Positions 7,924 through 14,923 of a DNA stretch of 18,472 bases are shown piece after piece. The stretch comes from an uncultured Eggerthellaceae bacterium. Its GTDB lineage: Bacteria; Actinomycetota; Coriobacteriia; Coriobacteriales; Eggerthellaceae. The position numbers and the translations under genes were made by a program. The DNA lies in NCBI GenBank assembly GCA_934623455.1, contig CAKTVK010000037.1:1-18472 (forward strand). Reading direction: 5' to 3'. The first letter of the stretch is position 1, and the number at the start of each line of letters is the position of its first letter. Below the pieces are notes generated by a model. The model was not told the DNA's origin, did no database searches, and worked only from the letters and a program-made list of their open reading frames with translations.

Positions 7924-7952
7924 ATTATCCCTTTTTTGCGCCAGCAGGAAAA
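7924..7952 (-). promoter_or_regulatory. Possible uraA promoter
   Basis: On the minus strand GATAAT (7924-7929) is preceded at 17 bases by TTTTCC (7947-7952), a poor -35. The -10 and its position 40 bases before the start codon are the support. Confidence 0.3.
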
Positions 7953-8024
7953 CACATTCGGGCAAAACGAGTGACCATTTTACGGAAAAGAAACGATAGG
8001 CAATGCATCGTAAAGCAGCCGCAT

Positions 8025-8055
8025 TGTTGACAAAAGGTGGGGTAATTTGTCAACA
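8025..8055. promoter_or_regulatory. Long inverted repeat between the MFS and uraA genes
   Basis: TGTTGACAAA (8025-8034) and TTTGTCAACA (8046-8055) are perfect ten-base complements with an 11-base spacer. It starts eight bases past the MFS stop codon on that gene's strand. No U-tract follows on the minus strand, so an operator for uraA is more likely than a terminator. The left half, TGTTGACAAAAGG, recurs at 17097. Confidence 0.5.
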
Positions 8056-8062
8056 GGCGAGG

Positions 8063-9451
8063 CTACGAGCGAACCTTCAGCACTGCCACCAGGAAGGTGA
8101 GAACGGAGAACACTACCGAGAAGAAAAACGCTGCGTGATATGCAAAAACAGATTGTCCCATCTGAGTAAACGCCACAATAAGCAGCACCATAATAGCCGT
8201 TCCCAACGAAGCGCACGCCTGACGCCCCACGGTAAGAAACGAGCTTCCATCGGAAACAATGCGCCCAGGCAACTTTTCAAGCGCCCATCCGATAAACGGA
8301 CCAATGCTTCCCGAAATGCCTAACGCGCGAACCGCCTGGGACACCGCCAAGAACCAAAGCGGCGTCTCATCATCGCAGAACAGCGCCAAAACTGCACCAA
8401 CCACGAGAAACGTTGTGGTCGCTATCAGCACTTTACGTGCGCCGAACTTATCCATCAAGGCACCAGCACCCACATTCGCCACCAGCGCCATCAGCGATGC
8501 CGGTAGCAAAACAATGCCCGCATCAAGCGCCGTACCGCCGCGCAGGTCTTCCACATACAGCGGAACAACCAGCATGGTGCCCACAAACGCCGCACTTAAA
8601 ACGCAGCTGCCAATGAAGCCCCAGCAATATTGACGATCAGCGAAGATATCCATGCTGATCAGCGGATTCACCATGTGCTTTTCGCGGCGCACGAACATAG
8701 CGATCAACAAAGAACCCACGATTATGGGAAGCCATACCGCAACATGGGTCACACCTAAATTGCTGGCGTTGCTGAATCCCAAAAGCAAACCCACAAAGCC
8801 AATACCGCAGGTGATGAATGATGGCGCATCAAAACGCTCTTGCTTGTTGCCCCCTTGCGAGCGCGCGCATTTCATAGTGGGGACCATCATGGCCACCATG
8901 AAACCGAACATCAACCAGAAAAAGCTCTTCCATCCGAACGCGCTTTCAAGTGCACCGCCGATCGTAGGACCCAAGTTCACCATGAAGCCCATGGCGACAC
9001 CGTTGATTCCCATGAACAGCCCCATGCGTTCGCGCGGCATATCAACCATAACCATAGTCTGCATGGCAGGCATCATCAGGCCTGCGCCGGCCGCCTGCAT
9101 AACGCGCGCAATCAGCGCCACGGGAAACAGCGGCACGGCAATAACAAGAAGCGAGCCCGCCGCAATACAGCCAAGCGCCACCATCATCATGAACCGCTCG
9201 GAAAAGCGTTTTGTCAAAAACGGAGCAAGAGGAACGAAAACACCCAGCGCCAAAATGTAGCCTGTGGTGAGCCATTGGCTGGTGGCAACGGAAACGCCCA
9301 TTTCAGTCGACATGCCTATGAGCAGGGCATTTACTGCTGTTTGCGAGCAGTTTCCCAAGCCGCCAGAAATAGAGAGCACTGCAAACGTTATAAGCAGGCT
9401 TGCTGGAATCTTCGTCTTCTTTTCTGCGGAATGATTCTCCGTCTTCGTCAC
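8063..9451 (-). CDS. MFS exporter, DHA2 (EmrB/QacA-type)
   Basis: Major facilitator superfamily drug:proton antiporter of the 14-helix DHA2 group. The 462-residue protein has a charged N-terminus (1-15), then many hydrophobic segments. The antiporter motif C is visible as GVAMGFMVNLGPTIGGAL (151-168); motif A is degenerate (FLTKRFSERFMMM, near 78-90). An acidic residue is scarce in the first helix, so the substrate cannot be guessed. The start is GTG at 9451, supported by GGAGG six bases upstream; the next ATG would cut into the first helix. It follows pth by 55 bases on the same strand and could be read through from it. The next gene is uraA after 177 bases. Annotation as multidrug exporter is family-level only. 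Confidence 0.88.
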   Translation of the reverse strand: MTKTENHSAEKKTKIPASLLITFAVLSISGGLGNCSQTAVNALLIGMSTEMGVSVATSQWLTTGYILALGVFVPLAPFLTKRFSERFMMMVALGCIAAGSLLVIAVPLFPVALIARVMQAAGAGLMMPAMQTMVMVDMPRERMGLFMGINGVAMGFMVNLGPTIGGALESAFGWKSFFWLMFGFMVAMMVPTMKCARSQGGNKQERFDAPSFITCGIGFVGLLLGFSNASNLGVTHVAVWLPIIVGSLLIAMFVRREKHMVNPLISMDIFADRQYCWGFIGSCVLSAAFVGTMLVVPLYVEDLRGGTALDAGIVLLPASLMALVANVGAGALMDKFGARKVLIATTTFLVVGAVLALFCDDETPLWFLAVSQAVRALGISGSIGPFIGWALEKLPGRIVSDGSSFLTVGRQACASLGTAIMVLLIVAFTQMGQSVFAYHAAFFFSVVFSVLTFLVAVLKVRS

Positions 9452-9506
9452 TTTTAACCTCCGCGCTGTTGTTGTGCGCCCTGTCGCTGTCGCTCTTGCC
9501 CTATGT

Positions 9507-10073
9507 TTAATTAAACTTCTGCTGCGTTTTTTCTAAGCCGTTTTCCAAAAGGAACAGCGTTGCCTGGGTTGCAAGCTGCACCGCCTGGGTGAAATCCTGT
9601 TCTGCTTCCTTCTTCGGACGAGACAAAACCCAGTCTGCAACCGGCATTCTTCCCGGAGGACGCCCGATGCCGCAACGCACGCGGAACCAATCGCGCGTTC
9701 CCAACTTGTCGCAAATCGAACGCAAGCCATTGTGGCCCGCGTGGCCGCCACCGAACTTTACGCGAATCGTGCCCGGGTCGATATCCAGCTCATCGTGGAT
9801 AACAACCAGATGATCAGACGAAACCTTATACGTGGAGCACAGCGTTTTCACGGGGCCGCCGCTGGTGTTCATGTAGCTTTGCGGCTTGGCCATAATCAAA
9901 TCGAAATCATGCCACGAAACTTTGCCCACCAATGCGCCGCCTTCGGTCTTCCAATAGCGAACGCCCAACTCATTTGCAAGGGAGTCCACCGTATCGAAAC
10001 CGGCATTATGGCGCGTGTGGGCATATTCATCGCCAGGATTTCCCAAACCCACAATGAGAAACGTATCTGCCAT
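9507..10073 (-). CDS. pth: Peptidyl-tRNA hydrolase
   Basis: Pth cleaves peptidyl-tRNA released from stalled ribosomes, freeing tRNA in the cytoplasm. The 188-residue protein has the usual length and motifs: IVGLGNPGDEYAHTRHNAGF (7-26) with the catalytic His22, KPQSYMNTSG (63-72), HDELDIDPG (93-101) with the conserved Asp94, and GGGHAGHNGLRSI (108-120). The start at 10073 is chosen because the protein then begins MADTFLIVGLGNPG and GAAGG lies five bases before the ATG; an upstream in-frame ATG at 10124 would start inside the terminator hairpin. The glmU-prs-pth order is a classic bacterial arrangement, but here a strong terminator separates prs and pth. Confidence 0.97.
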   Translation of the reverse strand: MADTFLIVGLGNPGDEYAHTRHNAGFDTVDSLANELGVRYWKTEGGALVGKVSWHDFDLIMAKPQSYMNTSGGPVKTLCSTYKVSSDHLVVIHDELDIDPGTIRVKFGGGHAGHNGLRSICDKLGTRDWFRVRCGIGRPPGRMPVADWVLSRPKKEAEQDFTQAVQLATQATLFLLENGLEKTQQKFN

Positions 10074-10095
10074 GCCTGCCTTCTCACAACCTTTC

Positions 10096-10126
10096 AAAAA
10101 AACGGGCGCGCCCCAAGGACGCACCC
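10096..10126 (-). terminator. Intrinsic terminator between prs and pth
   Basis: On the minus strand GGGTGCG (10120-10126) pairs with CGCGCCC (10104-10110), seven pairs including one G-U, with a nine-base loop, followed after one G by seven T (10096-10102). This is the best intrinsic terminator in the window. The T-run ends 22 bases before the pth start codon. Confidence 0.8.
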
Positions 10127-10163
10127 CTTCAAAACACTACACAAACGCGCAGTTCAAACGCTC

Positions 10164-11141
10164 TTAGAAAATGGAAGCGACCGACCCGCAGTGGTACACC
10201 TCATTGATGGCGCGCGCCAAAAGCGGAGCCACAGAAACCACCTTAATGCGCGAAGCGGCAGCTTTTTCCGGATCAATCGGAATCGTGTCGCACACGATAA
10301 GCTGCTCAATCGAAGAATCGCGAATGCGATCGAACGCCGGGCCGGACAAAACCGGATGCGTGCTGGTCATGAACACGCGCTTCGCGCCCTTTTCCAAAAG
10401 CGTCTTTGCAGCGGCGCAAGCAGAGCCCGCCGTGTCAACCATGTCGTCGTTCAGGATGCAAATCTTGCCCGTAACATCGCCAATCAGCGCGGTGATTTCT
10501 GCCTTATTATGACCCGGACGATCCTTGTGCATAATAGCAAGGTCGGCGTCCATCAGGGTGGACATCTTCTTTGCTTCCTTCGCACGACCCACATCGGGGC
10601 TTACAATGCAAAGTTCAGAAGCGTCAAAGCCCTTCTTGTTGATGGCATCGATAAGAACGGGCATTGCGGTCAGGTGATTTACCGGAATGTCAAAGTAGCC
10701 CTCAATCTGGCTTGCATGCAGATCGAGCGTGATCACGCGGTCAACGCCGGCAACCTGCAGCAAATCGGCAACCAACTTTGCGGTAATCGGCTCACGCGGC
10801 GCAGCCTTGCGGTCCTGACGGGCGTAACCGTAATGGGCAAGAACAGCGGTAATGGTGCGGGCAGATGCTCGCTTTGCCGCGTCTGCCATGATCAGCATTT
10901 CCATCAATGCATCGTTGACGTCCATGCCCGAACCCACGCTTGTGCCGGCAACGGACTGAATCAGAAAAACGTCGGCACCACGAACGCTCTGCTCATAGCG
11001 TGCATAGATTTCGCCATTCGCGAACTTCTCCAGCTTCACCGCCCCTAATTCTGTCCCCAGTTCACGGGCGATTCCCTCGGCCAGTGCAGGATTGACCGAG
11101 CCGGAAAAAAGCGCCATGCTCTTCTTCATTTCCGTCTTCAT
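10164..11141 (-). CDS. prs: Ribose-phosphate pyrophosphokinase (PRPP synthetase)
   Basis: Makes PRPP from ribose 5-phosphate and ATP, feeding nucleotide, His, Trp and NAD synthesis and uracil salvage. The 325-residue protein carries ALFSGSVNPALAEGIA (10-25), the ATP-site YARQDRK (106-112), the PRPP synthase signature DLHASQIEGYFDIPVNHL (140-157), and the ribose-5-phosphate loop DDMVDTAGS (232-240). The start at 11141 has AAGGAG seven bases upstream; the longer frame from 11171 and the shorter ATGs at 11129 and 11117 have no comparable site, although Met9 is nearer the usual family start. It follows glmU by 167 bases and is followed by a terminator. In the usual order glmU-prs these may share a transcript, though the gap is long enough for its own promoter. 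Confidence 0.96.
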   Translation of the reverse strand: MKTEMKKSMALFSGSVNPALAEGIARELGTELGAVKLEKFANGEIYARYEQSVRGADVFLIQSVAGTSVGSGMDVNDALMEMLIMADAAKRASARTITAVLAHYGYARQDRKAAPREPITAKLVADLLQVAGVDRVITLDLHASQIEGYFDIPVNHLTAMPVLIDAINKKGFDASELCIVSPDVGRAKEAKKMSTLMDADLAIMHKDRPGHNKAEITALIGDVTGKICILNDDMVDTAGSACAAAKTLLEKGAKRVFMTSTHPVLSGPAFDRIRDSSIEQLIVCDTIPIDPEKAAASRIKVVSVAPLLARAINEVYHCGSVASIF

Positions 11142-11176
11142 GAATGTGCTCCTTGATTTTGCGCATACCAATAACT

Positions 11177-11197
11177 GCTGCCGCGCAAAAGCGCAGC
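11177..11197 (-). other. Hairpin in the prs leader
   Basis: GCTGC (11177-11181) and GCAGC (11193-11197) flank a GCGC-AAAA-GCGC core (11183-11194), so a compact GC-rich stem with a small bulge can form about 36 bases before the prs start. No T-run follows on the minus strand. Function unknown. Confidence 0.35.
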
Positions 11198-11308
11198 TAT
11201 CTCATAATCTCATATTGTAATCAACAGGTCATTTCCAGGGGAGATGCTATTAGGCGAAAACCGCTGTTTTTACCTGAAAAAGTGACATTTTTCTGATTAA
11301 AGTCCCTT

Positions 11309-12244
11309 TTAGGAAGCAAAACGCTCCGTGCCGTCTTCCAGCTGCGCATCACGCAAGTGGCAATTCGGCCCCAAAACACAATCTTGCCCAATGGCGCACT
11401 TGCCCAAAAGCGAGACACCTGGGTAAATAACGGTATCCATGCCGATGGTCGTTTCCGGAGAAACCCACACCTGATCGGGGTCGACCATGGTCACGCCCGC
11501 CAGCATATGCGCTGTGTTAATGCGCTGCTGCATTTTCTTTGCCGCCTGCGCCAGCTGAACGCGCGTGTTCACGCCCAGGCACTCGGTAGGGTCTTCAACC
11601 ACTTGCGCCAGCACGGCACGACCCGCTTCGCGTGCGATTTCCAAAACATCGGTCAAGTAGTACTCGCCCTGGGAGTTGTTTGATTTCACCTGTTCAAGAG
11701 CAGAAAACAGAGCTTTTGCATCGAAGCAGTAGAAGCCGGAATTGCACTCGGTGATAGCCTGCTGCTCGGGCGTGGCGTCTTTTTGTTCCACAATGCGCTC
11801 AACGTTTCCTTGCGCATCGCGCACAATGCGGCCATAGCCGAAGGGATCATCCACAACCATGGTAAGAACAACCACGGCAGCCTGACTTTCTTCGCGCTTT
11901 TGCACCAAAGCGCGCAGCGTGTCGGCGGTGACCAGGGGGCTATCGCCCGTAAGCACCAAAAGCGAGCCATCGAAATCCGCAAGGGCTTCTTTGCATACGG
12001 AAACCGCGTTTGCCGTGCCCAGCTGCTGCTCCTGCACCACCGTTACGGTATCGCTCACCAGCGGCTCAACCTCGGCGCGACCATGGCCCACCACGGTGAT
12101 CACCTTTTCCACACCCGCTTGTTTTGCCGCATCGACAACCCATCTGACCAGGGGTTTTTCAAGAATGCAATGCGTTACCTTGGAATGCTTCGACTTCATG
12201 CGCGAACCTTCGCCCGCGGCAAGCACAATAGCGGCTGTGTTCAT
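11309..12244 (-). CDS. glmU: GlmU-type GlcNAc-1-P uridyltransferase lacking most of the acetyltransferase domain
   Basis: The N-terminal pyrophosphorylase of GlmU makes UDP-GlcNAc for cell-wall precursors. Visible are VLAAGEGSRMKSKHSKVTH (7-25, a variant of the LAAGxGTRMxSxxPKVLH motif), QLGTANA (74-80), GDSPL (100-104, metal-binding Asp101), YGRIVRD (137-143), EQKDAT (153-158), NSGFY (168-172), GEYYLTD (193-199) and GVN (224-226). Residues about 248-300 begin the left-handed beta-helix (SPETTIGMDTVIYPGVSLLG), then the protein stops at 311, whereas bifunctional GlmU is about 450-460. The catalytic His and acetyl-CoA site of the second domain are therefore missing. Only 167 bases separate it from prs, too few to hold the rest in another frame. 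The start at 12244 has AAAGG seven bases upstream. Acetyl transfer must be supplied elsewhere or this is a decayed copy. Confidence 0.88.
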   Translation of the reverse strand: MNTAAIVLAAGEGSRMKSKHSKVTHCILEKPLVRWVVDAAKQAGVEKVITVVGHGRAEVEPLVSDTVTVVQEQQLGTANAVSVCKEALADFDGSLLVLTGDSPLVTADTLRALVQKREESQAAVVVLTMVVDDPFGYGRIVRDAQGNVERIVEQKDATPEQQAITECNSGFYCFDAKALFSALEQVKSNNSQGEYYLTDVLEIAREAGRAVLAQVVEDPTECLGVNTRVQLAQAAKKMQQRINTAHMLAGVTMVDPDQVWVSPETTIGMDTVIYPGVSLLGKCAIGQDCVLGPNCHLRDAQLEDGTERFAS

Positions 12245-12263
12245 AAAGCGCCTTTCTCGTTTC

Positions 12264-12283
12264 GTTTTGTTGCGTTTTGTTGC
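12264..12283. repeat. Tandem repeat in the glmU leader
   Basis: GTTTTGTTGC occurs twice back to back (12264-12273 and 12274-12283), 20 bases upstream of the glmU start codon. Confidence 0.5.
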
Positions 12284-12387
12284 GATTCGCTAGCGCTTTG
12301 CGTCGGAAAATTTGCATACCGAAGCCTTCGCCAACAACTCCGTTGCAAGCACCAACGTCCGCCAAACGCGCGTTTTCGCTCTTCGCA

Positions 12388-12416
12388 AATATAACGTTTC
12401 GTGTACGCCGCCGCAA
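12388..12416 (-). promoter_or_regulatory. Possible glmU promoter
   Basis: On the minus strand TTGCGG (12411-12416), a 17-base spacer and TATATT (12388-12393) lie about 145 bases before glmU. The -35 matches only in TTG. The leader would be about 135 bases. Confidence 0.35.
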
Positions 12417-12465
12417 CAAAAGCAGTAAAAGCGCACGAACGAGCGGCGGCTACAACCTTCCTAAA

Positions 12466-12475
12466 TTCCTAGGAA
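12466..12475. promoter_or_regulatory. Ten-base palindrome in the divergent promoter region
   Basis: TTCCTAGGAA is a perfect palindrome, and TTCCTA also occurs eight bases upstream at 12458. It lies between the divergent glmU and dehydratase-like transcription units, about 65 bases upstream of a TATAAT, so it could be an operator. Evidence is positional only. Confidence 0.3.
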
Positions 12476-12506
12476 AACAGCATGTATTTCACTCTTTGTT
12501 GACAAT

Positions 12507-12537
12507 TTGGAAGCCATTGAGGCGTAGCTTTTATAAT
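12507..12537 (+). promoter_or_regulatory. Probable promoter of the dehydratase-like operon
   Basis: A perfect TATAAT (12532-12537) lies about 40 bases before the first start codon. The best -35 is TTGGAA (12507-12512) with a long 19-base spacer, a spacing seen in MerR-type activated promoters. A perfect TTGACA at 12499 is 27 bases from the -10, too far to pair with it. Confidence 0.45.
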
Positions 12538-12577
12538 GAACAACTTGCAAAGAGGCAATTCTTGACGGGAGATCCTT

Positions 12578-13699
12578 TTGAAAAGCTTTGACCTGCTGCT
12601 TTCGGCGCCGTATTGCGACGTGAAGACCGTCGGCATTCCACGCGGCTTTCTGTACTATCGCTTTGGCGTGCTTTGGAAGACGTTCTTCGAAGAACTGGGT
12701 TGCCACGTGGTGCTCAGCGGCGAAACCGACCGACTCACGCTTAAGCACGGCGACGCTCTTTCGGTTGACGAGTGCTGTCTTGCCTCGAAGATTTTCATGG
12801 GCCACGTGGCCAGCCTCAAAGGCCGCTGCGATGCCATATTCGTGCCACGTTACAACCGCTTTGGCCTGTGCAAAAGTTTCTGCACAAAATTCCAAGCCCT
12901 TCCCGACCTGGTAGAAAGCGCGTTTAAGAACGCAGAGAACAACGCCGTTCTTCTCGACGACGCACAGGAAGGCGCAGCCGGCGCAACACCCCTGGCAACG
13001 GACGCCGCAAGCGGAGTTGCAACAAGCGCTGCGCTGTCTCCATCGGCCACCTTCGCCGACCTGCGTATTCTTTCTGCAAACGTGGACGAATACGAAAAAA
13101 TGCCGGAAAAAGAAGCGTTCATCGCGCTCGGCACGAAAATGGGTCACAGCGCCGCGCAAGCAAAGCGCGCGTACAACCACGCCCGTAAAGCACAAGATGC
13201 CTACGACGCCAAGCTGCATCAAAAACTCATGGCCGACCTGCGTTCCCCAGAAACCGATTCTACCGGCGCGCCTAAGCTGAAAATTCTGGTGGCCGCCCAT
13301 CCTTATGTGGTTCACGACCCCTATGTGGGCAAACCGCTCATCGACATGCTTCAGCAAATGGAAGCCATTCCACTGTTCGCCGACCATTACGATCGCGCAC
13401 GCGCCTTCAAAACGTCACGCAGCTTCTCCGACACGCTGCCGTGGCTGATCAATCGCGAGCTCATTGGCACCATGCTGGACCTGCACGACAAGATTGATGG
13501 CATTGTGCTGGTGAGCGCCTTCCCTTGCGGACCCGACTCCATGACCAGCGACGCCGTAATGCGCTACATCAAAGGACGTCCCATTCTGTCTATCACCATC
13601 GACGCGCAAAGCGGCACGGCCGGCCTGGAAACCCGCGTTGAAAGCTTCGTCGATATCCTTCGCTACCAAAAACAGGGAGGCTACAGCCATGGCGAATAA
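12578..13699 (+). CDS. 2-hydroxyacyl-CoA dehydratase-related protein, COG3580/DUF2229-like
   Basis: Exact function unknown. The 373-residue protein begins VKTVGIPRGFLYYRFGVLWKTFF (split here: GIPRGFLYYRFG at 19-30), then SVDECCLASKIFMGHV (62-77), VPRYNRFGLCKSFCTKF (89-105), FPCGPDS (315-321) and a C-terminal AGLETRVESFVDIL (348-361). These match the DUF2229/COG3580 part of large 'CoA-dehydratase activase' proteins; conserved Cys66/67, 98, 102 and 317 suggest an iron-sulfur cluster. Residues about 128-160 are an Ala-rich insert. The start is TTG at 12578 with GGGAG six bases upstream; no ATG serves. Its last 11 bases overlap the next gene, which implies translational coupling. The C-terminal motif resembles that of the next protein, suggesting the two share a fold by ancient duplication. 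Confidence 0.8.
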   Translation: MKSFDLLLSAPYCDVKTVGIPRGFLYYRFGVLWKTFFEELGCHVVLSGETDRLTLKHGDALSVDECCLASKIFMGHVASLKGRCDAIFVPRYNRFGLCKSFCTKFQALPDLVESAFKNAENNAVLLDDAQEGAAGATPLATDAASGVATSAALSPSATFADLRILSANVDEYEKMPEKEAFIALGTKMGHSAAQAKRAYNHARKAQDAYDAKLHQKLMADLRSPETDSTGAPKLKILVAAHPYVVHDPYVGKPLIDMLQQMEAIPLFADHYDRARAFKTSRSFSDTLPWLINRELIGTMLDLHDKIDGIVLVSAFPCGPDSMTSDAVMRYIKGRPILSITIDAQSGTAGLETRVESFVDILRYQKQGGYSHGE

Positions 13700-14915
13700 C
13701 CTGGAGAAATTGCCGGCGAATGCCAGCGAAGCCCTGGACAACCTGAAGCGGCGTTACAGCGATTTGCGCACGTCAGTAACGAATTCGCACAGCTTGCCCG
13801 AGCCGCTGTACCGCATGCGCCGCTCCGCGAAGCGCGGGAAGGCGAAGTCGGGCGAGCGTCACAAAGTGGCATTCATGCGCTACGGTTACTACGATGTGGC
13901 GTTTCGCTTCTTCGTGGAAGAATGCCTGGGCGCAGAATTCGTACGGCTCCCCGAACCAACGCGCAGATCGCTGGAGCTGGGTACGCTGAACTCCAACGAT
14001 TACGTTTGCGCGCCGTTCAAGCACATTTTGGGCGACTACATTGAAGCGCTGGAACGGGGCGCCGATACGCTCGTGCAGTTTTCGGGACCATGCCGCCTGC
14101 ATTATTACGGCGAACTGCAAGAATCCATCCTGCGCGACATGGGTTACGAGTTCCAAATGGTGAACTTTGCGGAAGTGGCCGAGACGTCCGCGAAGCAAAA
14201 CATTGAATACTGCAAACAAGGAATCAATCCTGACCTGGTGGTTCCCGTTGCCATCCCTAAATTCATGGTGACGCTTGAAATGATTGAATGCCTAGATCGC
14301 TTCAACGATGCCTACCTGGAAACTGCCGGCTTCGAGGCGAACCCCGGCGAATGCAAGCGCGTGCGCAAGGCGTACTTGGCCGATATGTACCGCGTGAAGA
14401 ATCGCGCAGAGCTCCACGCTGCCCAGAAGCGCGGCATGGAAGCGCTTGACGAAGTGCCGAAAAACGTTCCCGTTGACCCCATTCGCGTGGGCCTGGTGGG
14501 CGAATACTTCACTGCCGTTGACCCCTTCAGCAACTTGCATATCGAGGATAAACTGCAGGTCATGGGCGTGTCCATGGCGCGCATGATGAACATGACGAAC
14601 CGCAATTTGCGCTACAACGAAAAGAATCTGCGCGCAAGCATCAGCGAGTACGCGAAATATGACATGGGACCCACGTCGTCGCTCACCATCGCCGCCGCTA
14701 AACGTTACGCTGAACAGGGCTTCGACGGTATCGTCCACATGAAATCAACGGGCTGCACTCCCGAGATTGACGTCATGCCCGCGCTGCAGCGCATCAGCAA
14801 TGACTACAACGTGCCCATTTTGTACCTGAGCTACGATTCGCAGACCTCCGACACGGGTCTGGACACGCGCCTTGAGGCGTTTTACGACATGATTGCCATG
14901 AGAAAAGCACGCTAG
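13689..14915 (+). CDS. 2-hydroxyacyl-CoA dehydratase-related protein, COG3581-like
   Basis: Second component of the operon; substrate unknown. The 408-residue protein has a basic N-terminal region (about 20-58), then VAFMRYGYYDVAFRFFVEE (60-78), NDYVCAPFKHILGDY (103-117), FSGPCRLHYYGEL (131-143), GLVGEYFTAVDPFSN (268-282), VHMKSTGCTPEIDVMP (349-364) and TGLDTRLEAFYDM (389-401). Cys107, Cys135 and Cys356 stand where HgdB/BcrC-family proteins hold [4Fe-4S] ligands. The assignment to COG3581 is by motif memory. The start at 13689 follows GGGAGG eight bases upstream and overlaps the previous gene by 11 bases in another frame; a longer frame from 13638 would lie wholly inside the previous gene. 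The activator gene follows after eight bases. Confidence 0.82.
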   Translation: MANNLEKLPANASEALDNLKRRYSDLRTSVTNSHSLPEPLYRMRRSAKRGKAKSGERHKVAFMRYGYYDVAFRFFVEECLGAEFVRLPEPTRRSLELGTLNSNDYVCAPFKHILGDYIEALERGADTLVQFSGPCRLHYYGELQESILRDMGYEFQMVNFAEVAETSAKQNIEYCKQGINPDLVVPVAIPKFMVTLEMIECLDRFNDAYLETAGFEANPGECKRVRKAYLADMYRVKNRAELHAAQKRGMEALDEVPKNVPVDPIRVGLVGEYFTAVDPFSNLHIEDKLQVMGVSMARMMNMTNRNLRYNEKNLRASISEYAKYDMGPTSSLTIAAAKRYAEQGFDGIVHMKSTGCTPEIDVMPALQRISNDYNVPILYLSYDSQTSDTGLDTRLEAFYDMIAMRKAR

Positions 14916-14923
14916 GAGAAACC

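Noticed and set aside
8025..8055. Inverted repeat as intrinsic terminator of the DHA2-type gene
   Set aside because: No T-run follows the stem on the minus strand; an operator reading is preferred, though not proved.
9732..11048. 438-codon plus-strand open frame
   Set aside because: Wholly antisense to pth and prs, whose motifs are unambiguous. No ribosome site, and the protein is Asn/His/Arg-rich in the manner of shadow frames.
11172..11418. Frameshift that would restore the rest of GlmU
   Set aside because: The alternative minus-strand frame here shows no hexapeptide repeat, and the space before prs is too short for the missing 140-150 residues.
12499..12537. TTGACA and TATAAT as one promoter
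   Set aside because: They are 27 bases apart, far outside the usual 16-19.
12461..13387. 308-codon minus-strand open frame
   Set aside because: Antisense to the COG3580-like gene; no family features.
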